Shown: piece after piece, positions 1-8,639 of the stretch
Position numbering within the stretch: position 1 is the stretch's first letter
Layout of the letters: the number at the start of each line of letters is the position of its first letter
NCBI GenBank assembly: GCA_022795735.1
Contig: JAAWHG010000005.1
Coordinates: 1-64,000 of the forward strand
Source: Oscillospiraceae bacterium
Lineage (GTDB): Bacteria; Bacillota; Clostridia; Oscillospirales; Oscillospiraceae
Direction: 5' to 3'
Length of the DNA stretch: 64,000 nucleotides
Made by a program: the position numbers and the translations under genes
Notes under the pieces: generated by a model
Told to the model about the DNA's origin: nothing
Databases searched by the model: none
What the model saw: only the letters and a program-made list of their open reading frames with translations

Positions 1-428
1 CAAAAAGCGCAATGGATTCCCAAGCCCATCCGTTACCGCATGGACTTTCGTGGTCAAGCCCCCTCTGCTCCGTCCGGTTTCCTCGTGATATCCCCTTTTG
101 GGGACCCACTGGCATGCTGGTGGACTTTGATCGTAGTGCTGGCCAGCATCAGCGTTGTTTCGTCCACCAAATCTTGCCCAATCAGGGCTGTGAGGATATC
201 TTCCCATACCCCAGCTTTTGTCCAGGCACGGAACCGGCTGTACACACTTTTTGCCATGGCCCAAACCGCCCCGGCAAATCCCGCCATGGTATTCTGGTGT
301 TCAGCCAATACAGGATCGCGTTGAGCATTTCCTGATTGCTTCCTCCGGGCAGGCACCCTTGTGGCTTCTTTTCAGGTGGAAACAAGCCCTTGATCCTATT
401 CCATTGTTTTTCGCTAATGTCTTTTCAT
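1..428 (-). pseudogene. IS5/IS427-type transposase, frameshifted remnant
   Basis: The minus strand encodes conserved IS5-type segments in different frames: a start at 428 with MKDISEKQW only if one A is removed from an A-run; then WLNTRIPWRDLPGRFGPW; then YSRFRAWTKAGVW after an apparent extra GT (GTGTGT); then GRSRGGLTTKVHA after a third shift near position 70. The last shift may be the normal orfA/orfB frameshift of the IS427 group, but the first two look like damage. The DDE catalytic core would lie mostly outside the window. The gene is very probably dead. Confidence 0.8.
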
Positions 429-486
429 GTGCTTTATTTTATCATCTCAGCACTCTACAAATGATATCATAGTTTTAAAACAGACT
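1..486 (-). mobile_element. IS5-family (IS427-like) insertion sequence, partial and decayed
   Basis: This is the right end of an IS5-family element that continues beyond the window start. It holds a transposase remnant read on the minus strand and ends in a likely terminal repeat at about 471-486, which reads on the minus strand as agtctgttttaaaac. The four bases after it (487-490, CTAG) fit the YTAR target used by IS5-type elements and include the stop codon of the neighbouring mgtC-like gene. The other end and the second target copy lie outside, so the boundary is inferred. Confidence 0.7.
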
Positions 487-1215
487 CTAGTGCATCTCCT
501 CAATGTGGTATACATACTTCAACGTCCCCAACGCATCAATAATCTCCGTATGGGTCTTATACTTCTTCAGTTCCTCACTGCTGATTGAGATGGCAACTGA
601 GTATACGCTCAACCCCGACCCTGCATAGGCAGGATTTCGCTCGATGTTGTCAATACGCAGGCCCAAACGGCGGATGGTGGTCACAAAATCCTGAAGATAG
701 TCATTTTCGGTCAACTCCAAATGGATTTCAAAATGGTTGGAACGGTCCTTGAGCCACCGTTCCAGCGGTGGGAACAGCGACAGCACACATAGCGCCGCCA
801 AAAAAGCGACCAGCGTCAAGGTATAACATCCCAATCCGGCGGTCAGCCCAACGAAGGCGCTGGCCAGCAGCGCGGTTGCTGTGGTCAATCCCTTGACCTC
901 CCCCCGGGAACTGACCAGGACGGCGCGGACGCTTACCGACGACACCGTCAGAATGGTGGCCGCCGAAAGAAGGAACGCGCGGCTGTTAAACCCTTCCCGA
1001 AGGTAGAGATCAAGCAGCATCGCCACCGTTGCGCTCAGCGAAGCCAGCATAAAGGTTCGCAGTCCCGCCGCATGGCGCTTGCTTGCCCGTTCGCAGCCAA
1101 AGATGGCCGACAGTACGAGCGACAACGTCACCCGCAAAAGAATGGAACCTACGCCAAGGGATACCGCCCAAGGACCCAGCAGTTCTGCGATGGGGTCAGA
1201 GATGACCGGCATCAT
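487..1215 (-). CDS. MgtC/SapB-family membrane protein
   Basis: This 242-residue protein has four to five hydrophobic segments in its first 150 residues, including the family-typical stretch SAIFGCERASKRHAAGLRT, and a soluble C-terminal domain of about 80 residues resembling an ACT-like fold. MgtC/SapB proteins are inner-membrane proteins linked to magnesium and phosphate homeostasis; transport activity is not proven for the family. The start overlaps the stop of the upstream antiporter gene (ATGA), so the two are translationally coupled. The stop codon TAG coincides with the presumed target site of the adjacent insertion sequence, which leaves the protein end apparently intact. Confidence 0.85.
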   Translation of the reverse strand: MMPVISDPIAELLGPWAVSLGVGSILLRVTLSLVLSAIFGCERASKRHAAGLRTFMLASLSATVAMLLDLYLREGFNSRAFLLSAATILTVSSVSVRAVLVSSRGEVKGLTTATALLASAFVGLTAGLGCYTLTLVAFLAALCVLSLFPPLERWLKDRSNHFEIHLELTENDYLQDFVTTIRRLGLRIDNIERNPAYAGSGLSVYSVAISISSEELKKYKTHTEIIDALGTLKYVYHIEEMH

Positions 1216-2642
1216 ACAAAAGGCCCCCTTTCCTGACTATGATATGCCTCCGCCGCCTCGGTGAAGGCCCGTTCCTCCTCGCTGACCCCATGGCGGGGCA
1301 ACTCTTCCTGAATCTTCTCAATTCGCTCTATGAGCAGCTCCAGCTGAGTTTTGGGCCTGCCGTCCGGCGTCAGCTCAGGCAGCTCTACCAGCTCCTCCAG
1401 CTTATTGGAGTAGGAACCGGATAGGTAGAGGGAGAGCTTGGCGCTGGCGGGACCAATCAGTTCATAGAGAACGCTTGCCGCCAGAACTATGGTCTCCAAC
1501 GCGGCCCCCGTCTCTCCCCCCAGGGCGCGCCGCCCCAGCGCCGCGAGGCCAATGGCGACTCCCGCCTGTGGAATCAGCGCCAGGCCGAGGAAGTTTCGGG
1601 TTTTCTTGGGAGAGCCAACCAATTGGCAGCCCAGGAAAGCGCCCAAATATTTGCCCAAAATGCGGACAAGAAAATAGCAAATCCCCACCACAATCAACGG
1701 AACCGCGCCCACTGAACCGGATGGACGGATGAGGGCATTGAGATCAAAGCACAGCCCAGAGCGGACAAAAAACAGGAGCAGCAGCGGCGGGCTGAAATAG
1801 TTGAGTTGCTTAAAGAGCCGGTCATCGCCGGTGACGTTAACATAGACCGTGCTCATGGACATACAGCCCAACAGCGGCGAAATCTCCAGCGCCGTGCAGA
1901 TGCCGCAGAAGGCAAACAGCAGCGAGACGGCAATAATCAGCCGGTTGTCGGTGGTGCGGGTCTTGGGACTGACCAGCAGCTTGAGCAGAAGGCCAAACAC
2001 CCCGCCCAGCGCCAGAACACCAAGATTTTTCAAAATGGGCAGCAACACTTGACCCAGACTGAAAGCCGAACCGGAGAGGGAGGCCATCGCCATCGACACC
2101 GCCGTACCGTAAGCCACCAGTCCCACAACGTCGTCCAGCGCAACAACTTGGAGAAGGGTGTCCACAAAATTACCCTTGGCGCCGGTCTGCCGGATTGTGA
2201 GCATGGTGGAGGCGGGGGCGGTCGTGGAGGCCAGCGCCGCCAGCACGATAGAAAACGGAAGATTCAGCCGCAGCAGGCCATAGCAGAGCAAGAAGACCAG
2301 CACAGAGGCCAGCAGCGCTTCCAGAAGGGTGATGACCAGTACCTTTACCCCATTACGCCGCAAGGTCTCCAGGCGGAAATACTGACCGGCGGAGAAAGCG
2401 ATAAAGGCCAGCGCGATGTCGGAGAGGAATTCGCTTCCCACGACGATCTGGTCCGGAATTAAATCCAGGCAAAACGGTCCCAGGATAACTCCCGTCAGGA
2501 TGTAGGCGGTAACGTTTGGCAGCCGCAACTTCTTGGTCACCCGGGTGGCCAGGAAGCCGCAGAACAGCATCATCGCCACCGCAATGATAACCGGCGCGGC
2601 CGGCGTTCGCGCATAGAGCTCCGCGTAGAGCCCGTTAAGCAT
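1212..2642 (-). CDS. Cation:proton antiporter, CPA2 (KefB/GerN-like) family
   Basis: This 476-residue protein has about 12 predicted membrane segments covering residues 15-400 and a short charged C-terminal tail. The segments carry CPA2 hallmarks: an unwound-helix motif in LASTTAPASTMLTIRQ and the acidic pair in VALDDVVGL (about residues 165-180), which binds the transported ion. It probably exchanges Na+ or K+ for protons at the cytoplasmic membrane. The start has a good purine-rich site (GGGGGAGAGAG). It lies between a DeoR regulator, 36 bases upstream, and mgtC, with which it overlaps. No TrkA nucleotide-binding domain follows the membrane part. Confidence 0.88.
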   Translation of the reverse strand: MLNGLYAELYARTPAAPVIIAVAMMLFCGFLATRVTKKLRLPNVTAYILTGVILGPFCLDLIPDQIVVGSEFLSDIALAFIAFSAGQYFRLETLRRNGVKVLVITLLEALLASVLVFLLCYGLLRLNLPFSIVLAALASTTAPASTMLTIRQTGAKGNFVDTLLQVVALDDVVGLVAYGTAVSMAMASLSGSAFSLGQVLLPILKNLGVLALGGVFGLLLKLLVSPKTRTTDNRLIIAVSLLFAFCGICTALEISPLLGCMSMSTVYVNVTGDDRLFKQLNYFSPPLLLLFFVRSGLCFDLNALIRPSGSVGAVPLIVVGICYFLVRILGKYLGAFLGCQLVGSPKKTRNFLGLALIPQAGVAIGLAALGRRALGGETGAALETIVLAASVLYELIGPASAKLSLYLSGSYSNKLEELVELPELTPDGRPKTQLELLIERIEKIQEELPRHGVSEEERAFTEAAEAYHSQERGPFV

Positions 2643-2678
2643 TTCTCTCTCCCCCTTCCGCAGCAGTCCGGCGGATCG

Positions 2679-3452
2679 TCACAGCGCCTCCGGGAAGCGG
2701 CAGGGCAACTGAAGCCGCTCAAAAAATTCCTGCCACTCCCTGGACGGGGCCCGGTCGGTGACCACCGCACAGAGGGTCCTGAAATCGGCAATTTTAACGA
2801 AGGATATTTTGTCAAACTTGGTGTGGTCCAACGCCAAGATGACCTTCTGCGCGGAGGCCAGCATGGTCTGCTTGGTGGACGAGTGGTATTCGCTGGAGTC
2901 GGTGATGCCGGCGGCTGGGTCAATTCCCTTGCAGGACATGATGAGCTTATCGACATGGTGGTTGCGAAGCATCTGATGACACTGCGGCCCGGACAGCTCC
3001 AGGGAGTTGGGCAGCAGCCGTCCGCCGGTAGACATGATGTTCCATCCGGATACGTCGCGTAGCTCCATTACAATCTCCACCGAGTTGGTGATGAGGGTCA
3101 GCTCCTTCTTGCTCTCCTTCAGCTCCTTTGCGACAAACAAGCTGGTAGAGCTTTCGTCTAGCATAATATGATCGCCGTTATGAATCATTGATGCAACGGT
3201 CCGGGCAATGGCCCGCTTGGCCTCAATGTTGGTCTTGTTTCGAACGATGTAGGAAAGGTCGGACTTGGTGCTGTTCCCCCAAATCGCGCCGCCGTAGGTT
3301 TTGGTGGCATAGCCTTCCCGCTCCAGCTTATCCAAATCCCGGCGGATGGTCTCCTCGGTGACGCCGTAGTGGACGGAAAGCTCGCTGACCAGAACACGCT
3401 GTTCCTGACGGAGTTTTTCCAGAATTTCGTTCTTCCGTTCAATCGCCAACAT
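2679..3452 (-). CDS. DeoR/GlpR-family transcriptional regulator
   Basis: This 257-residue protein has an N-terminal DeoR winged helix (residues 1-55, with the recognition segment VTEETIRRDLDKLEREG) and a C-terminal DeoRC sensor domain related to sugar-phosphate isomerases (about 75-235). Such proteins usually repress sugar or nucleoside genes and are released by phosphorylated intermediates. I chose the ATG at 3452 because AAGGG lies about 10 bases upstream; an in-frame ATG four codons earlier has the site abutting it. The gene leads an operon with the antiporter and mgtC genes, so it may control ion transport, an unusual job for this family. Confidence 0.88.
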   Translation of the reverse strand: MLAIERKNEILEKLRQEQRVLVSELSVHYGVTEETIRRDLDKLEREGYATKTYGGAIWGNSTKSDLSYIVRNKTNIEAKRAIARTVASMIHNGDHIMLDESSTSLFVAKELKESKKELTLITNSVEIVMELRDVSGWNIMSTGGRLLPNSLELSGPQCHQMLRNHHVDKLIMSCKGIDPAAGITDSSEYHSSTKQTMLASAQKVILALDHTKFDKISFVKIADFRTLCAVVTDRAPSREWQEFFERLQLPCRFPEAL

Positions 3453-3486
3453 CAAGGACCACATCCCTTTTCCATAGTCTGATAGT

Positions 3487-3515
3487 ATTATACCACGATT
3501 TTTTTAGTGCCGCAA
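3487..3515 (-). promoter_or_regulatory. Sigma-A-type promoter of deoR-like operon
   Basis: On the minus strand TTGCGG (3515-3510) and a perfect TATAAT (3492-3487) are separated by 17 bases, 35 bases upstream of the regulator start. It would drive the regulator, antiporter and mgtC genes. Confidence 0.65.
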
Positions 3516-3569
3516 GGCTCAGCAATGCGCAAATAGCAAAGTTCTATCCCGTTTTAGCAGGCTCCCGTC

Positions 3570-3790
3570 CGTTCCTTCCGGCCCGGGCGCCGAACTGGCG
3601 ATACCAGCAAGGTTGACCGTGAGACTGAAAAGCTAAAACAAATGCAGAGGGAACTGGAATTGCAGCTCAATACCGAAACCGACGAAACCAAAATCAAAGA
3701 TTGGGAAAAGAAGCTGGCGCAGGTAACCAGTAAACTGCGCGAGAAGGACAGCAATACGCCGTCAACACACGCATTTTTCTTAACCTGCAC
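3570..3790 (+). pseudogene. Remnant of a coiled-coil (FlxA-like?) gene
   Basis: The plus strand around 3570-3780 reads TGDTSKVDRETEKLKQMQRE and further Glu/Lys/Gln-rich heptads, typical of short Firmicutes coiled-coil proteins such as FlxA-like ones. No start with a ribosome binding site precedes it, and the frame turns into cysteine-rich, non-protein-like sequence after about 3770. I read it as an internal piece of a lost gene. The assignment to FlxA is only a resemblance. The rest of 3516-3915 shows no gene. Confidence 0.35.
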
Positions 3791-3915
3791 CGCTTGGCTG
3801 CTTGCAAACCAGCATAATTTGTCACGCTTTCCGCGCTGGTTTTACACAATCCATGCCGCCGCTGAAAGTATATTTGAGTTTTGCTGTTTCTTGCACGGGT
3901 TGCAAACGCAAAGTA

Positions 3916-3958
3916 AAAGCACCAGGAGGTTGGGCAGTCCCATCCGTCCCGGTGCTTT
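3916..3958 (-). terminator. Terminator after the Cache-GGDEF gene
   Basis: The arms AAAGCACC and GGTGCTTT enclose a GC-rich interior; on the minus strand the stem is followed by TTTTACTTTG. It lies just past the stop of the GGDEF gene. Confidence 0.5.
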
Positions 3959-3973
3959 CGCACACCCTCCACG

Positions 3974-5899
3974 CTACTGCACAGTTTGGAAATACTCGCC
4001 GTAGGTCCCTTTTCGCTCATTTTTGGTTTTGTACAGCACCTCGTCCGCAATGCTTAACAACTGTGTTATATCCGCGTCAGCATCCGATGTGCAGACAAAC
4101 CCCGCGGACGCGCTTATCGTTTTACGCAGTGTTTCAGACATATCAACCGGATTCTTTTCAAGTCTTATATAGAATTTGTCCAGGTATTCGATAACCTCGT
4201 TTCGGTCTGCGCAGTTGTAAATCATCATGCAAAACTCATCTCCAGAGCGTCTGGCAGGCAGAAAATGTTCCGGGGGCATCGCGCGCATGACCGATGCAAA
4301 ACTCTGAAGATATCTGTCGCCTGCGTCATGTCCAAACGTATCATTGATGCTTTTAAAATAATCCAAATCAATCATGACAGCAGCGCTGACGTTCCCCTCC
4401 GGCATCTTACGGAGAATCTCCTCCGCCAAATATTGAAAGTGGCGGTATTGGTATAGTTCTGTAAGCGAGTCGTGGGTGTTCTCGTACCGCATCCAATTCT
4501 TTTCCTCTATATCGGCCGTGACATCTGTGATAACGCCAAGTCTTCCCGTTGGCGACTCAGACATATGAATGCGCACATATCTCTTGTCATTCATCCGATA
4601 GACGTCACTTTCTCCCTCTACCAGATTTTGCGTAATCCCACAAATATATTGTTCGAACCGCTCCGAGCTCCGGCACAGTTCCGCAACCCTCGCCTCAGAC
4701 AGATTCAGCAGTTCTCCAATTCCCGACGTGGCAAACACATTTTCCGCCCCGCGCTCGTACTCAAACGCCGCGAGGGGAATCCCGCTCATCTCTATGATCG
4801 CGGAAATTCGGTCGGAGATACTAATAATGCTCTTTACCATGGTATTGATTCCGCCGCTCAATTCCTCAAACTCACGGTTGCCCCCGACTTCCACCGTTGT
4901 GTCAAGGTTCCCGTTCGTAATGGACGTCAAGCTTTCTATAATGCGGTGTATGCCGTCAACCACTTTTTTCCGGACCAGGTAATATAAAAGTAGAATCACC
5001 GCTCCCTCTACGCACAGCAGGTAGATCAGGGTACGAACCGCATTGTCAAACTGTTTTCGCCGCAGCACCGTCTGGGGCAATATGGCACAGATGAGCACTT
5101 GTTCGTAATTCTTGCTTACGGTATACATTTTCTCGCCGTCCGCGTTTCTTTTATAAGCGCCCTTTTGGCATTGCAGCAGTTGGTCTAACTGGTAGCACTC
5201 CGCCGTAAAATCCTGACCCATATTTTCGGAATGGCCAAGGACAACCCCTGTATTGCGGTCAATGACAAAAAATGCTTCCTGGCCGTCTGTCGGAAATCTC
5301 GAAAAAATATAGTCATATGTATTTCTTGACTGTGCCGCCATCAGTCTGGTCGGTTCAAATCCAACCTGCACAAAGCCCTCGTGATTTTTCCTTTTCACCC
5401 CAATATACTGCATGATCTTGCCCACTGCCGCATTGGGCTGCGCATCCTGAATCAGATAGGCGTCCTCATCGTCGCTTTCTAAAATGGAGAGAAACGCTCG
5501 TGTCTGCGGATGATCCGCCATGTTCATGCCAATATACTGGAAAACCGAAGCTGATGCTATAATGCCGTTTTCATCAATATAATGAAGCTCATCCACATTG
5601 AGCAGTTTTGCCAGATACTGCATTTGCGCAACGTCCATGGCGATTTCCGCCGGCTGGTCCAACACATAAGCCGCGGCTTTCGCTCTGGTAAAATAATCCT
5701 CGTTGAGATTTTCATTCATCAAATCCAATTCCGCCTGGTTGCTCTGGAGCGTATGTATGATTTGTTCTATTTTAATGTGGAAGGTATCCAGCTGCTGGCT
5801 TTCCAACGCGTGTCTGGTAAATAAAAAGTTGATGAAGAGAATCAGAAATATGGCGGTTGTTAAAATAAGAACCGTATACTTAATAAATATTTTCTGCAT
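3974..5899 (-). CDS. Membrane Cache-HAMP-PAS?-GGDEF diguanylate cyclase
   Basis: This 641-residue protein has a membrane segment at 9-27, a large extracytoplasmic Cache-like sensor (about 30-285), a second membrane segment (289-308), HAMP (309-360), a PAS-like region (about 368-465) and a GGDEF domain (470-637). The signature reads RRSGDEF at 551-557, so the first Gly is Ser; the metal and substrate segment DLDYFKSIND is intact. The RxxD inhibitory site normally five residues before the motif is missing. It probably makes cyclic di-GMP in response to an external ligand, although the SGDEF variant makes activity less certain. The start has GGAGGG at good spacing. It lies 187 bases downstream of the Agr-like kinase and may be co-transcribed with it. 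Confidence 0.85.
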   Translation of the reverse strand: MQKIFIKYTVLILTTAIFLILFINFLFTRHALESQQLDTFHIKIEQIIHTLQSNQAELDLMNENLNEDYFTRAKAAAYVLDQPAEIAMDVAQMQYLAKLLNVDELHYIDENGIIASASVFQYIGMNMADHPQTRAFLSILESDDEDAYLIQDAQPNAAVGKIMQYIGVKRKNHEGFVQVGFEPTRLMAAQSRNTYDYIFSRFPTDGQEAFFVIDRNTGVVLGHSENMGQDFTAECYQLDQLLQCQKGAYKRNADGEKMYTVSKNYEQVLICAILPQTVLRRKQFDNAVRTLIYLLCVEGAVILLLYYLVRKKVVDGIHRIIESLTSITNGNLDTTVEVGGNREFEELSGGINTMVKSIISISDRISAIIEMSGIPLAAFEYERGAENVFATSGIGELLNLSEARVAELCRSSERFEQYICGITQNLVEGESDVYRMNDKRYVRIHMSESPTGRLGVITDVTADIEEKNWMRYENTHDSLTELYQYRHFQYLAEEILRKMPEGNVSAAVMIDLDYFKSINDTFGHDAGDRYLQSFASVMRAMPPEHFLPARRSGDEFCMMIYNCADRNEVIEYLDKFYIRLEKNPVDMSETLRKTISASAGFVCTSDADADITQLLSIADEVLYKTKNERKGTYGEYFQTVQ

Positions 5900-6086
5900 A
5901 GAATCTACCCTCCGCGCTTTGCATCAAAAGGACAATATGTCTACAAAGAAGCCTGCCCAAACCAGCATTCCTCCAGAAACGGTTAGGCAGGGTCTGGCAC
6001 CTTCTACTCCCGCTCTATTATAACACACATTACCCTGCACGGATTTCCATTTCTGCGCAAAAAGGGCTTTTATTTCGCATCCCACT

Positions 6087-7370
6087 TCAAAACTTCGCAA
6101 ACAGCACGATGTGAAACAAGCCGTCTTCACAATAGCAGCCTATATTTCCTCCTATTTTGTCCGAAAACGCCCGCACGCTCTGCATGCCAAACCCATGATT
6201 TCTTCCCTTCCGGCTCTTGGGCAGGCCCGTTTCCTCATCAAAGAGAATCTCATTTTCATATTCATTTTTCATGTGAATCAGCAAAAATCCAGCTTCGCAG
6301 TGAATTTTTACATCCACCATTTTCCTGCGCTGTGTAAAGTCTTTCACACAGTCAATCGCGTTTTCCAGCAGATTGGCTACCACCATCGCAAGCTCATAGC
6401 CGTTAACCGAAATTTGCTCGTGAACCACGATACTCTGCCGCACCTCGACATCCAGGGACGCCGCCCTCCCCATCATGCAGGACAGCATCGTGTTGACAAT
6501 CAAATTGTTGCAGTATTTTGTCACCTTGTTTCCGTCTGCCACAGTGTTGATGTGCTTTGTAATTTTTTTAATCTCCTGATATTCTCTCTGCTCCAGCAGG
6601 GAATCTATCATTCCGGAATAATGGCGCATGTCATGTCGCAGTATGCGCAGATTCCTTTCTGACTGCTCCACCAGATAGTACTGGTTTTCCATATTCTTAA
6701 TGTAGGTCTCAAAAATCATATTTTGCCAGTAGAGGTCTGTCCACCGGGATTCGGTTGCCACATACCGCATCACAACCACGTACGCCACAAACATAGTGAT
6801 GAGAAACATCACCACACCAAGTATGTTTTGGGGATGGTCATCCAACGTAAAAGGAAAAAAGGTGAAGCTCGAAAATCCAGAATAAAAAAACACGGGAATC
6901 AGGCACAGCCTCCACCAGCTCTTCATCGTTTCCTCCTGATATCTGAGGCAAATATTCCGTATTTTCACATATAACACACTTAAAATAATAACATGTGCAG
7001 CAATACAGCCAATGATGCACAGATACAGATTTCCGGTCCAGATATGCAGAATGGCCGCCATGATGCTTCCGGCCAACACGTAATTGGACGCGCTCAAGCC
7101 CAGAAACAGCGCCTTGCTGTCCCGCCACTTTGCAATAAAAAGTCCTGTTAACTGTGTCAGCACAATCTGATAGACCGTCACCAGCGCATAGCACAGCTTG
7201 CTGTCCGGGAATATATTCAGTTTCAAGACAGTCGGGATCGTGATTGCCAAAAACGATCCCGTGCAAATCGCGGCGGTCTTGGCTTTTGAATATCGGTGCG
7301 CGATAAATAAGTACATAAACAACATGACGAAGATATGACTTATCGTATATGATATATTTTTATAATACAT
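6087..7370 (-). CDS. Sensor histidine kinase, GHKL/AgrC-like
   Basis: This 427-residue protein has six or seven membrane segments in residues 1-210, a short coiled linker, the phosphoacceptor box LRILRHDMRHYSGMI and a GHKL ATPase domain with the N box NLLENAIDCV and G box GFGMQSV. This is the layout of AgrC/ComD-type kinases that sense peptide signals through a polytopic membrane domain. The start at 7370 is 14 bases after the response-regulator stop, with GAGG upstream. No agrB or clear agrD-type precursor lies nearby, so the ligand is unknown. Confidence 0.88.
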   Translation of the reverse strand: MYYKNISYTISHIFVMLFMYLFIAHRYSKAKTAAICTGSFLAITIPTVLKLNIFPDSKLCYALVTVYQIVLTQLTGLFIAKWRDSKALFLGLSASNYVLAGSIMAAILHIWTGNLYLCIIGCIAAHVIILSVLYVKIRNICLRYQEETMKSWWRLCLIPVFFYSGFSSFTFFPFTLDDHPQNILGVVMFLITMFVAYVVVMRYVATESRWTDLYWQNMIFETYIKNMENQYYLVEQSERNLRILRHDMRHYSGMIDSLLEQREYQEIKKITKHINTVADGNKVTKYCNNLIVNTMLSCMMGRAASLDVEVRQSIVVHEQISVNGYELAMVVANLLENAIDCVKDFTQRRKMVDVKIHCEAGFLLIHMKNEYENEILFDEETGLPKSRKGRNHGFGMQSVRAFSDKIGGNIGCYCEDGLFHIVLFAKF

Positions 7371-7384
7371 TTTACGCCTGGCCT

Positions 7385-8122
7385 CTACCGGTACTTTTCC
7401 GAGACGAACATCAGGTACGCCTTCTTCACATCCGCCGCCCTCGTCTTGCTGACCGGGATGCTTTTCCCGCATTCCATCATAACCGTCCTCTGCGCCAGCT
7501 TTTCAATATAATCCATATTGACCAGAAACGATTTATGAACATGTACAAAACGCTTGTCCTGCGCAAGCTGTCTGACTTCCTCATCAAACGATTTTCGGAT
7601 AAAAATGCTGTTAATACTGTTTCCGCCGCTCAGACAGACCTGGAGCGTCCGGGAACAGTTTTCAATATACTCAATTTGAGAATAGGGTACGGATACCACG
7701 CCCTCTTTCGTCTTCACCGGATACTCCGCGTCCTTTTTGATCCGCACAATGCCGGACACCGCATAGTCAAGCGCTTCAAAAAATAATTCCGCCTTGATCG
7801 GCTTGAGCAGATACCGCACCGCCCGCACATGATATGCCTCTAACGCAAATTCATCGGAGGATGTAATATAAATGATAACGCTTTGTCCGCCGGTACGCCT
7901 GATTAAGCTGCCAATGTCAATTCCCGTTTTGTCTGCCATAATCATGTCCAATATGTAGATATCCCCGAGTTCCTCTTTCTGTATCCGGCGGTACAATTCG
8001 GCAGAATCTGTAAATTGCATCACATCAAATTTGATATCCGCGTTGTCTTCCTTATATTTCGCAAGCAGTCCTTCTATCTCTGTCAAATCTTCTATATTGT
8101 CATCACAGACCACAATTTTCAT
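7385..8122 (-). CDS. LytTR-family response regulator (AgrA-like)
   Basis: This 245-residue protein has a receiver domain (1-120; DD near residue 6, phospho-Asp in ILDMIMADKTG, Lys in LLKPIKA) and a C-terminal LytTR DNA-binding domain (about 140-240, with FVHVHKSFLVNMDYIEKL). It is the partner of the downstream GHKL kinase and probably activates genes carrying paired direct repeats. The start at 8122 is fixed by GAGGAGG six bases upstream. An apparent longer frame upstream overlaps a terminator and is not used. Confidence 0.9.
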   Translation of the reverse strand: MKIVVCDDNIEDLTEIEGLLAKYKEDNADIKFDVMQFTDSAELYRRIQKEELGDIYILDMIMADKTGIDIGSLIRRTGGQSVIIYITSSDEFALEAYHVRAVRYLLKPIKAELFFEALDYAVSGIVRIKKDAEYPVKTKEGVVSVPYSQIEYIENCSRTLQVCLSGGNSINSIFIRKSFDEEVRQLAQDKRFVHVHKSFLVNMDYIEKLAQRTVMMECGKSIPVSKTRAADVKKAYLMFVSEKYR

Positions 8123-8190
8123 TGAATTCCTCCTCACTCGCTTAATCCGGCCATTCCAGCCAGGAAGCACCGCATAAAACGCTAAACAAA

Positions 8191-8231
8191 GACAGCACCG
8201 GCACTCTGAATGAGAGATCACCGATGCTGTC
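8191..8231 (-). terminator. Terminator after hinT
   Basis: On the minus strand GACAGCA and TGCTGTC form a seven-pair stem with further pairing inside and TTTGTTTAGCGTTTT after it. It separates the alaS-hypothetical-hinT operon from the two-component genes. Confidence 0.55.
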
Positions 8232-8297
8232 AGGGACATCAATTTTAAGTGCAAAACGCAAATAAAAGTTTCACCGGCCTTGTTCGTCAGCGAACCT

Positions 8298-8639
8298 TTA
8301 ATCAAACGCCGTTCCCAGTTTTTTCCCCGCCAGGACATGAAAATGCAGATGGGGCACACTCTGATCCGCGTCCTTGCCACAGTTGGTGACCACCCGGAAG
8401 CCGTTTTCCAGCTTCATTTCCTTTGCCAGTCTCGCAATAACGGTAAAGATATGACCTACCAAAGCCGCATTCTCCTCGTTGATCTCAGCGGCAGAGGCGT
8501 AGTGCTGTTTGGGAATCACCAGAAAATGGACGGGAGCCATGCGGGAAATATCATGAAAGGCGTAGCAGAGCTCATCTTCATACACCTTTTCAGAGGGAAT
8601 TTCCCCCGCTATAATCTTACAAAACAAGCAATCATTCAC
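8298..8639 (-). CDS. hinT: HIT-family purine nucleoside phosphoramidase
   Basis: This 113-residue protein matches the HINT branch: an N-terminal CLFCKIIAGEIPS segment and the histidine triad HLHFHVL near the C terminus. HINT enzymes hydrolyse AMP-N-phosphoramidates and aminoacyl-AMP, the by-product of aminoacyl-tRNA synthetases, which fits its place behind alaS. I chose the GTG start at 8639 because AAAGGAG lies nine bases upstream and because homologues begin at this point; it overlaps the end of the preceding gene by eight bases. Confidence 0.92.
   Translation of the reverse strand: MNDCLFCKIIAGEIPSEKVYEDELCYAFHDISRMAPVHFLVIPKQHYASAAEINEENAALVGHIFTVIARLAKEMKLENGFRVVTNCGKDADQSVPHLHFHVLAGKKLGTAFD

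Noticed and set aside
5933..6023. A short plus-strand frame encoding about 29 residues near the Agr-like kinase, considered as an AgrD-type signal precursor.
   Set aside because: It has no Cys, no amphipathic leader, lies on the opposite strand and no agrB is nearby.
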